Part shown: positions 1 through 8,841 of the stretch, piece by piece
Position numbering within the stretch: the stretch's first letter is position 1
Layout: each line of letters begins with the position of its first letter
NCBI GenBank assembly: GCA_014584295.1
Contig: JACTNC010000018.1
Span: forward strand, 24,044-88,043
Origin: Verrucomicrobiota bacterium
Lineage (GTDB): Bacteria; Verrucomicrobiota; Verrucomicrobiia; Opitutales; Opitutaceae
Direction: 5' to 3'
Length of the DNA stretch: 64,000 bases
Translations under genes and position numbers: made by a program
Notes under the pieces: generated by a model
The model's input: the letters and a program-made list of their open reading frames with translations, nothing else
What the model was told of the DNA's origin: nothing
Databases searched by the model: none

Positions 1-882
1 CAGGGTTGGGATCAGAGGACCCTGGGTGGCGGCACGACGATTCAGGCGGGCGCCTGCCAGCCGGGCGGCCGATTCGTCCATCTCAGGACGGCTTGCGAGG
101 GCACGGGCAATTCTTTCCCCGAGATCATCGCCCGGGATTTCGAGCGACATCGGTGCGAGCGTGCTGTCATCGGGAGTCAGATCCACGGACGGATCGAGAC
201 GAAGAATCTCCGCGAGCCTGGCCGCTGCGACGCGCTGGTCGGTGCGCACCCGGAGGAGGGTAAGTTCCGCCCGTTCGTGTGCAGCCCGGGCGCGGGCGGC
301 ATCGCCCTTGAAACTCAGGCCAGCATCAACGGAGACTCCGATCTGCTCTGCATGTTCGCCTGCAATGCGAGCGGCTTCCTCCGAGGCGATGACCGCCGCG
401 CGTGCACGAACCAGTTCAAAGTAGCCCGCGGCGGCCCGAAAGGTTGCCTCTCGCTGGCGTCCTGCAAGGGCGGCCTCATTGGATTTCACAACCTGCTTTG
501 CAACGAGGTTCTGGAAGTAAGTCTCCCCCAGATCGAGCTGCGCGTTCAACGCAAGGCCGGCGGAAAGCGATTGCTTGTCTGCATCAAGGATGCGCCCGCC
601 CGCATCCTGAACATTCTCCTCATGCCGTCGGATGACGATTGAAGGTGCGACCCAGGGAAAGAAACGGGCGCGGGCGGCATCGCCGGCGGCCCGGGCCTCG
701 TTCACCCTTTCACGGGCGATTTCAACATCGAGATTTTTTGCACCGGCGAGCCGAAGGGCAGTTGCCAGATCGATCGATTGAGGGTCGGTGGCGAAAAGCC
801 GACTCACAACGGAAATCGTCAGAGCGACTGCCAACGCCATCCTGTTTGCTCTCATTCGAAATTGCAGGTTGGCACCGTTCAT
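1..882 (-). CDS. TolC-family outer-membrane efflux protein (3' end beyond window)
   Basis: This open frame covers 294 codons and has no stop before base 1, so the C-terminal part lies outside the window. The protein starts MNGANLQFRMRANRMALAVA with a hydrophobic export signal. It continues as long alpha-helical, Ala/Arg/Glu-rich stretches (LRLAGAKNLDVEIARERVNE, AAGYFELVRARAAVIASEEA) typical of the periplasmic barrel of TolC/OprM-type channels. Its ATG overlaps the stop of the membrane fusion protein gene as ATGA (879-882), so translation is probably coupled. With the two upstream genes it forms a complete tripartite pump that exports a substrate from the inner membrane or periplasm to outside. 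The substrate cannot be told from the sequence. The family call is confident because of the operon context; the truncation is only the window edge. Confidence 0.85.
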   Translation of the reverse strand, partial: MNGANLQFRMRANRMALAVALTISVVSRLFATDPQSIDLATALRLAGAKNLDVEIARERVNEARAAGDAARARFFPWVAPSIVIRRHEENVQDAGGRILDADKQSLSAGLALNAQLDLGETYFQNLVAKQVVKSNEAALAGRQREATFRAAAGYFELVRARAAVIASEEAARIAGEHAEQIGVSVDAGLSFKGDAARARAAHERAELTLLRVRTDQRVAAARLAEILRLDPSVDLTPDDSTLAPMSLEIPGDDLGERIARALASRPEMDESAARLAGARLNRRAATQGPLIPTL

Positions 883-1919
883 TGAGCCTCCATCGCCTTC
901 ACAGCTTGGCCATTTGCAAGCGTGGTCTTTCCCGGGATGATCACGCGGGCGCCCGGTGGGAGCCCTTCGAGGATTTCAACATTGGAGCCGTCATTGAATC
1001 CATATTTCACCGGAACGCGTCTCGCCTTGCCTTCCTCGAAAAGGAAGAGGAATCCTGCTGCCTTTTCGCGCACGAGCGCTGCGGAAGGCACCAGGATGGC
1101 ATTGGAGTGATGCTCCACGCCAATCTTCACGCTCGCGAACATTCCCGGACGAAGGGTGAGATCCGGATTTGCAAGATCAGCCTCGACCAGAAGGGTGCGC
1201 GAGCGCTCGTCCAGTGCACCGGATTGACGGCTGACCGAAGCGGTGAACACTTTGCCGGGAAGTGACTCGGTTGTGACCAGTACAGGCTGTCCGATCCGGA
1301 TGTGCGCTGCTTCCATCTCCGGGACCGGCACGTGGATTCGGATTGTGGAATAGTCCATCAGGGTGACGATGGCCGCAGACTCCGGGTTGCCGCCCGCGGT
1401 GGCAGCGGGCACCAGCGCCCCGGGATCGAGGTACCGCGTGGTCACAACACCATCGAATGGAGCCACGATTTTTGCATAACCCAGGAGAGTCTCATACTGT
1501 TCCAGACCTGCTTCGGCGGTTTCTAGCCGCGCCTCCGCGGCATCAGCGACTTGGGGCGGGACAAGATCCGGGGCCTTCTTTCGCGCTCGCTGGATCCGTT
1601 CCGCTTCGACACGCGCGACCTTGAGTTCGGATTGCTGGCGGGCGCGTTCCGCGACGAGTTCGGGCATTTCCAGTTCCGCGAGCACCTGACCTGCCTTTGC
1701 GGTGTCACCGGTGTCCACGGAGATCGATTTCAGAAACCCCGCCATCTTGGCGTGGAGGGTGACCTGAAGATTCGCACGCAGGGTGCCTGGCAGCGTCACG
1801 TACCGGTGAATTTCGCCACGATGCTGGGACACGACGCTGACCTCGGGAGGAGTCTGCGCGACTGCGCAAACCGTGCATGTGAGAGCTGTGACAATACCGA
1901 CTGCGCTGATGTGTGTCAT
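879..1919 (-). CDS. RND efflux periplasmic adaptor (membrane fusion protein, HlyD/AcrA family)
   Basis: A 346-residue periplasmic adaptor that should link the RND pump to the TolC-like channel. The ATG at 1919 is chosen because the protein then opens with a Sec signal (MTHISAVGIVTALTCTVCAV). A longer frame reaching 2048 would overlap the pump gene by 110 bases. After the signal come the barrel-sandwich/lipoyl half motif (GTLRANLQVTLHAKMAGFLK), a coiled-coil hairpin (AELEMPELVAERARQQSELK onward), the second lipoyl half (AKIVAPFDGVVTTRYLDPGA) and a beta-barrel plus membrane-proximal domain ending with GLPPGARVIIPGKTTLANGQ. It lies 19 bases after the pump gene and overlaps the outer-membrane gene, so the three are one operon. 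Confidence 0.92.
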   Translation of the reverse strand: MTHISAVGIVTALTCTVCAVAQTPPEVSVVSQHRGEIHRYVTLPGTLRANLQVTLHAKMAGFLKSISVDTGDTAKAGQVLAELEMPELVAERARQQSELKVARVEAERIQRARKKAPDLVPPQVADAAEARLETAEAGLEQYETLLGYAKIVAPFDGVVTTRYLDPGALVPAATAGGNPESAAIVTLMDYSTIRIHVPVPEMEAAHIRIGQPVLVTTESLPGKVFTASVSRQSGALDERSRTLLVEADLANPDLTLRPGMFASVKIGVEHHSNAILVPSAALVREKAAGFLFLFEEGKARRVPVKYGFNDGSNVEILEGLPPGARVIIPGKTTLANGQAVKAMEAQ

Positions 1920-1938
1920 GGTAATCGAATCGTAGGGA

Positions 1939-4900
1939 TCAGATTGAAGAGGCACCGCGATGGTGTTCACTACCGATATCCTGTGGATGCAGCGAGACGG
2001 AGCGGACCTTGCGGCTTGCAAGCAACGCAAAGAAGGCGGGCAGGGCAAAAAGAGTGGCGAACGTCGCCAGCGCCAGACCCCCTACAACAGCGCGGCCCAA
2101 AGGCGCAGTCTGATCTCCTCCTTCACCTGTGCCTAGCGCGAGGGGCAGCATGCCGGCAATCATCGCGCAACTTGTCATCAGGATGGGTCGAAGGCGGCTG
2201 CTTCCGCCCTCAACGGCTCCCACGATCGGATCCCTGGACTTGATGCGGGCCTTCTCTGCAAATGTCACCAGCAGGATCGAGTTGGCGACCGCGACGCCCA
2301 CCGCCATGATGGAACCCATGCCGGACTGGATGTTCAGGGTCGTGCCTGTAAACCACAGGGACAGGACCACACCTGCGAGCACTGCGGGCACCGTGGAGAC
2401 CACGACCAGCGCCAGTCGTATGGATTGAAAGTTGGCTACGAGGAGCAGGAAGATCACGACCACTGCGATCACCAGTCCCGACCGGAATCCATCCAGCAGC
2501 TGGGTGAGCGGAATGATTTGTCCTCGGTAGTCCACCTTCGTACGCGCCTCCGGTGGGGCTCCAGCGTCAGCGACGGCCTTCCGGATCGCATGCATGGCAG
2601 TCCCCAGGTCCGCGCCGTGAAGGTTGGCGGTGATGCTGACGAGCCGGGCCACATTGTAGCGCTCGTAGGTGCCGGGTGACGTGCCGCTGCCGATCGTCGC
2701 GAGATTGCGAAGCAGCACAGGATCATTCCTGGAGGACTTGATGGGCACATTGCCGATGTCCTCGACGGACCTTGTCTTTGCCTCGGGGATCTGCACCTGC
2801 ACATTGTAGCTGATGCCTGTGTTGGGGTCGGCCCAGTAGATGGGTTTGGTAAACCGGCTGGAGGTGGTGGCGGCGACGAGTGAGCGTGTCACATCGGCCA
2901 TCTTCACACCGAGCAGCCCCGCCCGCTCGCGGTCGACGTTCACGGTGACGGTGGGGTAGTCCAGCGTCTGCGCGATTTGCACGTCCCTTAGGAAGGGAAT
3001 CCCGTTCAACTTTTCGATGATCCGGTCAGCGTAGGCCTTGCTTACCGGCAGAGAGGATCCGCTGATTGCAATTTCAATCGGTGTGGGGGAACCGAAGCTC
3101 ATCACCCGAGAAACGATGTCCTGCGGCTCAAAGGAAAACCGGACATCGGGAAACTCCCGTGCGAAGGCGCCGCGGAGCTTTTCCTGGAAGGGCTCGATAT
3201 GCACCCCGGCATCGGGTTTGAATTGTACTGCCAGCCATCCCTCCTCGGGTCCGCCATTCCAAAGGTGAATGAGATTAACCGGAAAGCTTGAATTGTGCAC
3301 CCCGACCATGCCGATGGAAACCTCCACCTTGGCCGATCCGCCTGCCTCGCGATCAATGGTGGCGAGAACCCGTCTTGCGATTGATTCCGTGATGTCGACA
3401 CGGGTTCCGCTTGGGGCGCGAAACCGCACCGCAAACTGGCCGTTGTCTCCGCGGGGAAAGATTTCGGTCCCGAGGCCTCCGCCAACAAACCAGATCACAG
3501 CGGCGCAGCCGGCCAGATAGAGCACCACCAGGGGCCAGCGAATCGCGACCACTCCGCGCACGAGGCGGGCGTAAACGCGCTTCATCCTTTCAAAATAGGA
3601 GGCCTCGTGGATGCCTGAGGCGCGGCGAAGCAACCAGATGGAAAGAATGGGGACGAGCGTGCTCGAGAGCAGGTACGACGCGATCATCGAGAACCCGACA
3701 GCGAGAGCCATGGGAACAAAAAGGGCCTTGGCTGCTCCTACCATGAAGAATGCCGGTATGAACACGGCGAGAACGCAAAGCATGGCCAGCAGACGAGGCA
3801 GCGCAGTCTCCCTCGTGCCGGCGTAGGCCGCTCCAGGCGGGCTTGCGCCCCGGCCCATGTGAGCATGGATGTTCTCCACAGCCACTGTCGATTCATCGAC
3901 CAGTATCCCGATGGCAAGTGCGAGCCCGCCCAAGGTCATCAGGTGAATCGACTGGCCTGTGAGCCAGAGCGCGACGATTGCACCGAGAAGCGAGAGAGGA
4001 ATATTGACGAGGACGATGAACACGCTCCGCCAGTCCCTGAGGAACAACAGCACCATGACCCCGGTGAGAATGGCGCCGAGTCCCCCTTCCTTCAGCACGT
4101 CGCGGATCGAGCGGTTTACCACGGGGGATTGATCGAAGACGTAGCTGACCCGGATATCGTCGGGCAGGATTTTTTGAAACTCGGGGATGTTTCGCTTTAC
4201 GAGTTCCACGACCGAGAGGGTGGACGCATCGGCGCGTTTGGTCACTGGCAGGTACACCGTGCGGAGGCCGTTTGCGAGTGCGTAGCTGGTCGTGACATCG
4301 GCGGCGTCATCGACCGACCCGACATCGCGGAGAAAGACCGCCCTGCCACCGCTCTGCCTGAGGGGGACTGATTCGAGGTCCTTGGGGTTCCTCACGATCG
4401 CATTCATTTCCACGATCGGATATTTGTCCCCCATGTTCATGTTGCCGGAGGGGCTGATGGGATTGGCCTCTGCGATGGCCTGCACGATTTCATCCGGCGA
4501 GAGGCCGTAGGCACGCATGCGTTCGGGATTGATGCTGACAATGATGCCGCGCGAGCTGCCGCCGAAAGGAGGTGGCGCAGAGACACCGGGCAGCGTTGCA
4601 AACGTCGGTCGCACGCGGTTGAGGGCCTGGTCCTGCATTTCCCCGAGAGTCCGGTTGGGATTGTCCGTAGAAAACACCAGGTATCCGACGGCTACGCTGC
4701 CTGCGTCAAACCGGGTGACAAAGGGTGCGGGCGTTCCCTCCGGCATGAAGGCACGCGAACGATTCACATAGGCGATCGTCTCCGAAAGCGCCTGTGACAT
4801 GTCTGTTCCCGGGTGAAACTGCAGCTTCATGATTGAAGCGCCCTGGATCGACTTGGACTCCACGTGGGAAATGCCTGCGATGTAGAGGAAATGATACTCG

Positions 4901-5100
4901 TAGCGGTAAGTGAGGTAGCCTTCCATCTGTGCCGGATCCATTCCGCCGTAGGGCTGTGCGACATAGATGGTGGGCACTCCCAGCGGCGGGAAGATGTCGC
5001 GGGACATCCGCTGGATGCCCAGGCCCGCGGCCAATGCCACCGCGAGCACCAGGACGACAACCGTGAGCGGACGACGCAGCGCCGTATCAAGGATATTCAT
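1939..5100 (-). CDS. RND-superfamily efflux transporter, inner membrane pump
   Basis: This 1,053-residue protein has the full length and two-fold repeat of AcrB-type pumps. There is an N-terminal membrane helix (RRPLTVVVLVLAVALAAGLG), a large periplasmic domain, a block of helices with LGGLALAIGILVDESTVAVE, a second periplasmic domain, and a second block (GSIMAVGVAVANSILLVTFA). It should use the proton motive force to export small molecules through the adaptor and outer-membrane protein encoded downstream. The transmembrane proton-relay pair that is Asp-Asp in AcrB reads Asp-Glu here. Substrate class (drug, solvent, metal) is not decidable; the lack of CzcA-type metal residues I could recognise leans towards a hydrophobic or drug substrate. 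It is the first gene of a leftward operon, 189 bases from the divergent PadR gene, which probably controls it. Confidence 0.93.
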   Translation of the reverse strand: MNILDTALRRPLTVVVLVLAVALAAGLGIQRMSRDIFPPLGVPTIYVAQPYGGMDPAQMEGYLTYRYEYHFLYIAGISHVESKSIQGASIMKLQFHPGTDMSQALSETIAYVNRSRAFMPEGTPAPFVTRFDAGSVAVGYLVFSTDNPNRTLGEMQDQALNRVRPTFATLPGVSAPPPFGGSSRGIIVSINPERMRAYGLSPDEIVQAIAEANPISPSGNMNMGDKYPIVEMNAIVRNPKDLESVPLRQSGGRAVFLRDVGSVDDAADVTTSYALANGLRTVYLPVTKRADASTLSVVELVKRNIPEFQKILPDDIRVSYVFDQSPVVNRSIRDVLKEGGLGAILTGVMVLLFLRDWRSVFIVLVNIPLSLLGAIVALWLTGQSIHLMTLGGLALAIGILVDESTVAVENIHAHMGRGASPPGAAYAGTRETALPRLLAMLCVLAVFIPAFFMVGAAKALFVPMALAVGFSMIASYLLSSTLVPILSIWLLRRASGIHEASYFERMKRVYARLVRGVVAIRWPLVVLYLAGCAAVIWFVGGGLGTEIFPRGDNGQFAVRFRAPSGTRVDITESIARRVLATIDREAGGSAKVEVSIGMVGVHNSSFPVNLIHLWNGGPEEGWLAVQFKPDAGVHIEPFQEKLRGAFAREFPDVRFSFEPQDIVSRVMSFGSPTPIEIAISGSSLPVSKAYADRIIEKLNGIPFLRDVQIAQTLDYPTVTVNVDRERAGLLGVKMADVTRSLVAATTSSRFTKPIYWADPNTGISYNVQVQIPEAKTRSVEDIGNVPIKSSRNDPVLLRNLATIGSGTSPGTYERYNVARLVSITANLHGADLGTAMHAIRKAVADAGAPPEARTKVDYRGQIIPLTQLLDGFRSGLVIAVVVIFLLLVANFQSIRLALVVVSTVPAVLAGVVLSLWFTGTTLNIQSGMGSIMAVGVAVANSILLVTFAEKARIKSRDPIVGAVEGGSSRLRPILMTSCAMIAGMLPLALGTGEGGDQTAPLGRAVVGGLALATFATLFALPAFFALLASRKVRSVSLHPQDIGSEHHRGASSI

Positions 5101-5272
5101 GCAGGGGAGGAGGCTTTTGTCGGGTTGCGCTCAAGACTGGGCTGTAGGTACCACCGAGTTCCGAGGAGGGGGATTCCGGCAGGGAATTGACAGAGACGAC
5201 GCTGAAGGCGCATGGTTACAGGAAGCGCATCTCCCATGCCCTTGAATTCCGCATTTTATGACGGCCGCCGTT

Positions 5273-5285
5273 TACGATCATCGTA
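5273..5285. promoter_or_regulatory. Perfect 13-bp palindrome at the padR-like start, candidate PadR operator
   Basis: The sequence TACGAT-C-ATCGTA is a perfect inverted repeat with a single central base. It ends four bases before the ATG of the PadR-type gene and touches its AGGA ribosome-binding sequence (5286-5289 region). PadR proteins bind inverted repeats in their own promoters and in those of neighbouring efflux genes. A role in autoregulation and control of the divergent pump operon is inference from position. Confidence 0.5.
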
Positions 5286-5289
5286 GGAA

Positions 5290-5622
5290 ATGAATTCCAG
5301 ACAGTCCTCTGCTGTCGAGCGCGAAATCCTGCGACCGCTCTGGAAGGTCCACATCCTTCACCACGCCTGCGAGGCTCCGTTTGTGGCGAACTGGATGCTG
5401 GAGGAACTCCGGGAGCACGGATACCGGGTGAGTCCGGGCACGCTCTACCCCATGCTCGCGCGGCTCTCGAAGCTGGGATGGCTGCGGACGGTTCAGCGCG
5501 CCCGCGGCACGCGTGGGCGGATGGCTGCGCATTACCAGGCGACGGAGTTGGGGAGGCAGGCGCTCCGGGATGTCCAGGCGCGCCTGCGGGAACTTCAGGG
5601 GGAGGTATTCAGGAAGCACTGA
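5290..5622 (+). CDS. PadR-family transcriptional regulator
   Basis: A 110-residue winged-helix protein of the small PadR type. The fold is visible as helix (EREILRPLWKVHILHHACEA), recognition region (YRVSPGTLYPMLARLSKLGW) and wing (RGRMAAHYQATELGRQALRD), followed by a short C-terminal dimerisation helix. PadR repressors commonly control efflux pumps and are released by the pump substrate or a phenolic ligand. This gene is divergent from a tripartite RND operon, which is the obvious target. An AGGA sequence lies just before the ATG and a perfect palindrome overlaps that region, pointing to autoregulation. Family membership is strong; the ligand is unknown. Confidence 0.92.
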   Translation: MNSRQSSAVEREILRPLWKVHILHHACEAPFVANWMLEELREHGYRVSPGTLYPMLARLSKLGWLRTVQRARGTRGRMAAHYQATELGRQALRDVQARLRELQGEVFRKH

Positions 5623-5654
5623 GCGTGGGGATTGTGCCGCGCTCAGCGTGACGT

Positions 5655-7169
5655 TCAGCGCAGGAGTTCGGGAGGGAACTTGGCTGCAGGACTGCCGCTG
5701 GCCCGGCGGAGGTTCTGGGAATTGCCGCGATCAGGACGCAGTGGCATTTCCTCGCCATGCGAAGCCTCGAGCAGGGCGAAGAGACGCGTGTTGTAGCGAT
5801 GGATAGTGTCCTGGAGGCCCGGCTCGAAAATCAGGTTCTTCGTTTCGCCGGGATCGTTCTGGAGATCGTAGAACTCATCGATGTCCCACAGCCCCTGGAC
5901 ACGGATGTACTTGTAGCGGCCGTCACGCACGGCATGCAGGGTCGGGGTCTGGGGAAAGTTCTTTTCCCAGAAATACTCATAGAGCACTTCGTTGTCCCAC
6001 TTTGCCTTCTCGCCTTTCATGACCGGCCAGAAGCTGTGGCCGTCGATCTTCGGCATGGTTTCCTTCACACCTGCGGCCTGAAGAAACGTGGGGGCAAAGT
6101 CGATGTTGGCGACGACTTCCTCGACGACCCGGCCCGGCTTGATCACATCCGGGCACTGCATGAGCATCGGAATACGCATCGAGACCTCGTAGGCGGTGCG
6201 CTTGTCGATAAGGCCGTGTTCGCCGAACGCGAAGCCGTTGTCGCCTGCATACACGACCAGGGTGTTCTCGAGTTGTCCGCGTTCCTTCAGTGCGGCCAGC
6301 ACGCGCCCGACGCTGTCGTCGACAGCCAGGAGGGTTTCGCAGTAGCGGCGGTAGTAGTTGGCGATGTCGAGGTCGGTATGATAGGGGAAGTCCACACCGT
6401 GCCAGGAGTTGCGCTGGTTTTGCACCCACATGGGCGCATGCTCGTGGTGGTGGAGCGATTCCGGTACCGGAATGGGCTTGTTCTTGTAACGGTCGACATG
6501 CCGTTCGGCAGGGACGAACTGCGAATGCACCGCCTTGTGCGAGAGATAGAGGAAGAACGGCTGGTCCTTGGGAATGCTCTTCATCCACTCGACGGCGTAG
6601 TCGGTCAGCTCATCTGTGATGTAGCCGCGCTGGGGCACAAGCTTGCCGTCGACGTTGAGCTTGTTGGTTGGACCTTTCGTCTGATGATCGGTCCCGCGAT
6701 TGTCGGGCCAATATTCGCCCTGGCCCTTGAAACTCACCCAGCGATTGAAACCGCGCTGGGGACCGGCATCCCCTCCGCCCATGTGCCATTTTCCAAAGAA
6801 TCCCGTGCGGTAGCCGGCGCGCTGCAGAACCTGGGGGAAAAACAGGAGGTCGCTTCGCACGGGATAGTTGTTGTCGATCACGCCATGGTTGTGTGCATAA
6901 AGCCCAGTGAGGATGGAGGCGCGGCTCGGTGAGCAGAGGGAGGTTGTGACAACGGCATTCTTCATGTAGGCGCCGTTGCGTGCGAGGGAATCGAGGTTGG
7001 GCGTTTCGAGAAACGGATGGCCCAGGAAACCCATCGCGTCATAACGATGATCATCCGCAAGAATGAAGATGATGTTGCGTGGCGCCGCATGAACCGCTGT
7101 GGCAACCGTGAAGGCCAGCAAGAGGAGCAAGGTGAGGATGCGGGATGGGAAGGGCAGATTGGGACGCAT
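5655..7169 (-). CDS. Secreted sulfatase (arylsulfatase type, formylglycine)
   Basis: A 504-residue protein with a Sec signal (SRILTLLLLLAFTVATAVHA) followed at once by the sulfatase N-terminus NIIFILADDHRYDAMGFLGH, whose acidic pair binds Ca2+. The maturation motif is TTSLCSPSRASILTG, with Cys79 the residue converted to formylglycine. Further family blocks are GYRTGFFGKWHMGGG, YAGDNGFAFGEHGLIDKR and the C-terminal LYEYFWEKNFPQTPTLHAVR. It should hydrolyse sulfate esters in the periplasm or outside the cell, probably on a sulfated polysaccharide or aryl sulfate; the exact substrate is not readable. It converges on the PadR gene with a 32-base gap. No formylglycine-generating enzyme is encoded in this window, so maturation must be supplied from elsewhere. 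Confidence 0.93.
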   Translation of the reverse strand: MRPNLPFPSRILTLLLLLAFTVATAVHAAPRNIIFILADDHRYDAMGFLGHPFLETPNLDSLARNGAYMKNAVVTTSLCSPSRASILTGLYAHNHGVIDNNYPVRSDLLFFPQVLQRAGYRTGFFGKWHMGGGDAGPQRGFNRWVSFKGQGEYWPDNRGTDHQTKGPTNKLNVDGKLVPQRGYITDELTDYAVEWMKSIPKDQPFFLYLSHKAVHSQFVPAERHVDRYKNKPIPVPESLHHHEHAPMWVQNQRNSWHGVDFPYHTDLDIANYYRRYCETLLAVDDSVGRVLAALKERGQLENTLVVYAGDNGFAFGEHGLIDKRTAYEVSMRIPMLMQCPDVIKPGRVVEEVVANIDFAPTFLQAAGVKETMPKIDGHSFWPVMKGEKAKWDNEVLYEYFWEKNFPQTPTLHAVRDGRYKYIRVQGLWDIDEFYDLQNDPGETKNLIFEPGLQDTIHRYNTRLFALLEASHGEEMPLRPDRGNSQNLRRASGSPAAKFPPELLR

Positions 7170-7431
7170 GATGTGCCGTTTCTAGCGGATTGATTTCAAA
7201 GCGCGAGAGGATTGATGGGCCGCAGCGGTGGATTTTTGCAACGCGCTGTGCGATCTTCGGCTGGCTTTATAGATCAAGTGAATGCGATCTTGCGGAATCA
7301 CCATATTGGGCATGCGCTGTGCCCCAAACCGTCAGCTCATTTGAGCCCTCTCACCGTCATTCGCAGTCGCACGCGGCGTCCTGCGCACCCCACTTTCCTC
7401 CCAACGTAGTAACCCTGCAATCCTTGGAACA

Positions 7432-8688
7432 ATGCCTTCTCGCATGAGATCACACACTTCCCCCGAAAAATGTGCGGCCCGCCCGCGCGTACTTCTTCTC
7501 ACGTTGCCCGCTCTTTGTGCGGCAATGGCAGTCCTCCCGTCCGCGCGCGTTTCTGGCGCGCCTGAGGCTCCAGCGGTAGCCGATCTTACCGCAGCAAGTT
7601 TTCACCAGAGGGTGTCTGCCGTCGACCGGGCTTCCGAGATCGGATATTTTGGCACGAGTCCCGAGAGTCCTGACGGCAAGAGGATTGCCTATGTCCTGTA
7701 CGACGGGCGGCCCAGCGTTGGCGGACCAAAGGAGGGCAGCGGCGGATTGTATCTGTGCGACGTGAACCTGAAGCATTATGTCAAGATCCGGGATATCGGG
7801 AGAATCCGCTGGGAGGATGGCGCGGCGGTGATCTGGCTCGACAACGATTCGCTCGCGTACCTGACCTACGAGAATGGCGACGTGCCCGTGACCTACGTGA
7901 TCAACACAAGTGGCGAGGTGTTGAGCGGACCGATCGAGGGCTTTCTTGGACACGGCGACGCACCTGACGGATGCTTTGCCATGTCCGTGGACAAGCGGCA
8001 GTACCCGAATGGCAGCAAGCTGGGCTCGAATGGCATCTATCTCTACAGGGACGGCAGCATCACGAAGATCGTGGACACGGTGAGGGACTTTGGGCCGTTG
8101 AAGGACCGCATGGCCGGCAATGACAATGCGAGCGATTGGAACCTCTTTCACGCGCAGTTGAGCACCAAGGGAACCTACCTGTCGATCCGACTGGATACCG
8201 AATTGGGGAAGCAGTACCTGCTGACGTGCGGGACGGATGGAACCGACGTGCGTTTTTTTGCACAACCGAGGAAACCGCTGCACCAGCAGTGGTTTGATGA
8301 TTCGACGATCTTCGGGCAGGAGTTTGTTGCAAAGCCTGCGGATGGCGGGCCGCGTTTTATGGGAAAACGCTGGGACAGGGACGGCAAGTACCTGGAGACC
8401 ATAACCGGCGTCGGGAATCATCCCGGCATTTCTCCTGACAGAAAATACCTGGCGACGGACAATCAATATGAACTCGATCCGGTTACCATCACACTCTACC
8501 GCGTCGGCAGCACCCAGCCCGTGGCGTTGCTCATGAAGGAGTCTCCGGGCCCCGTGTGGAAGATGCGCACGCATGTGAATCCGGCGTTTTCTCGAGATGG
8601 CCGATACGTGTACTTCAACAAGCCTGTCAATGGAGTGCCCCAGGTCCATCGCGTATCCATTGACAGTCTGATTCGTGCCAGGCATTGA
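7432..8688 (+). CDS. Exported protein of unknown function with predicted beta-propeller fold
   Basis: I do not recognise a precise family. The 418-residue product has an N-terminal signal (RVLLLTLPALCAAMAVLPSA). It then has repeated short beta-strand units of the kind seen in TolB and oligogalacturonate-lyase propellers: ESPDGKRIAYVLYDGRPSVG, GLYLCDVNLKHYVKIRDIGR, PGISPDRKYLATDNQYELDP and AFSRDGRYVYFNKPVNGVPQ. The SPDGKRIAY and SRDGRYVYFN units resemble propeller blades. It stands between a sulfatase and a very large secreted protein and could be a lyase or a binding protein for polysaccharide fragments, but no catalytic residues can be assigned. An alternative start at 7444 (MRSHTSPEK) is equally possible. 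Confidence 0.6.
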   Translation: MPSRMRSHTSPEKCAARPRVLLLTLPALCAAMAVLPSARVSGAPEAPAVADLTAASFHQRVSAVDRASEIGYFGTSPESPDGKRIAYVLYDGRPSVGGPKEGSGGLYLCDVNLKHYVKIRDIGRIRWEDGAAVIWLDNDSLAYLTYENGDVPVTYVINTSGEVLSGPIEGFLGHGDAPDGCFAMSVDKRQYPNGSKLGSNGIYLYRDGSITKIVDTVRDFGPLKDRMAGNDNASDWNLFHAQLSTKGTYLSIRLDTELGKQYLLTCGTDGTDVRFFAQPRKPLHQQWFDDSTIFGQEFVAKPADGGPRFMGKRWDRDGKYLETITGVGNHPGISPDRKYLATDNQYELDPVTITLYRVGSTQPVALLMKESPGPVWKMRTHVNPAFSRDGRYVYFNKPVNGVPQVHRVSIDSLIRARH

Positions 8689-8841
8689 CCCGCTTTCCCC
8701 TGTCCATCAGGCCGGTGGTGGAACCGGATCGGTGCTATTTTCCACCAATCGCTCGCTGTTCCGGGCTGGGCATCGCCCGGTTTTGCCCCGCGCCCCCATC
8801 CGACAGGAATGTTGGAACACGCACCGTATTATTTCACCGAC

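Noticed and set aside
5757..6932. 391-codon plus-strand frame opposite the first sulfatase
   Set aside because: Antisense of a sulfatase with a canonical CSPSR motif; the frame is a mirror of codon bias.
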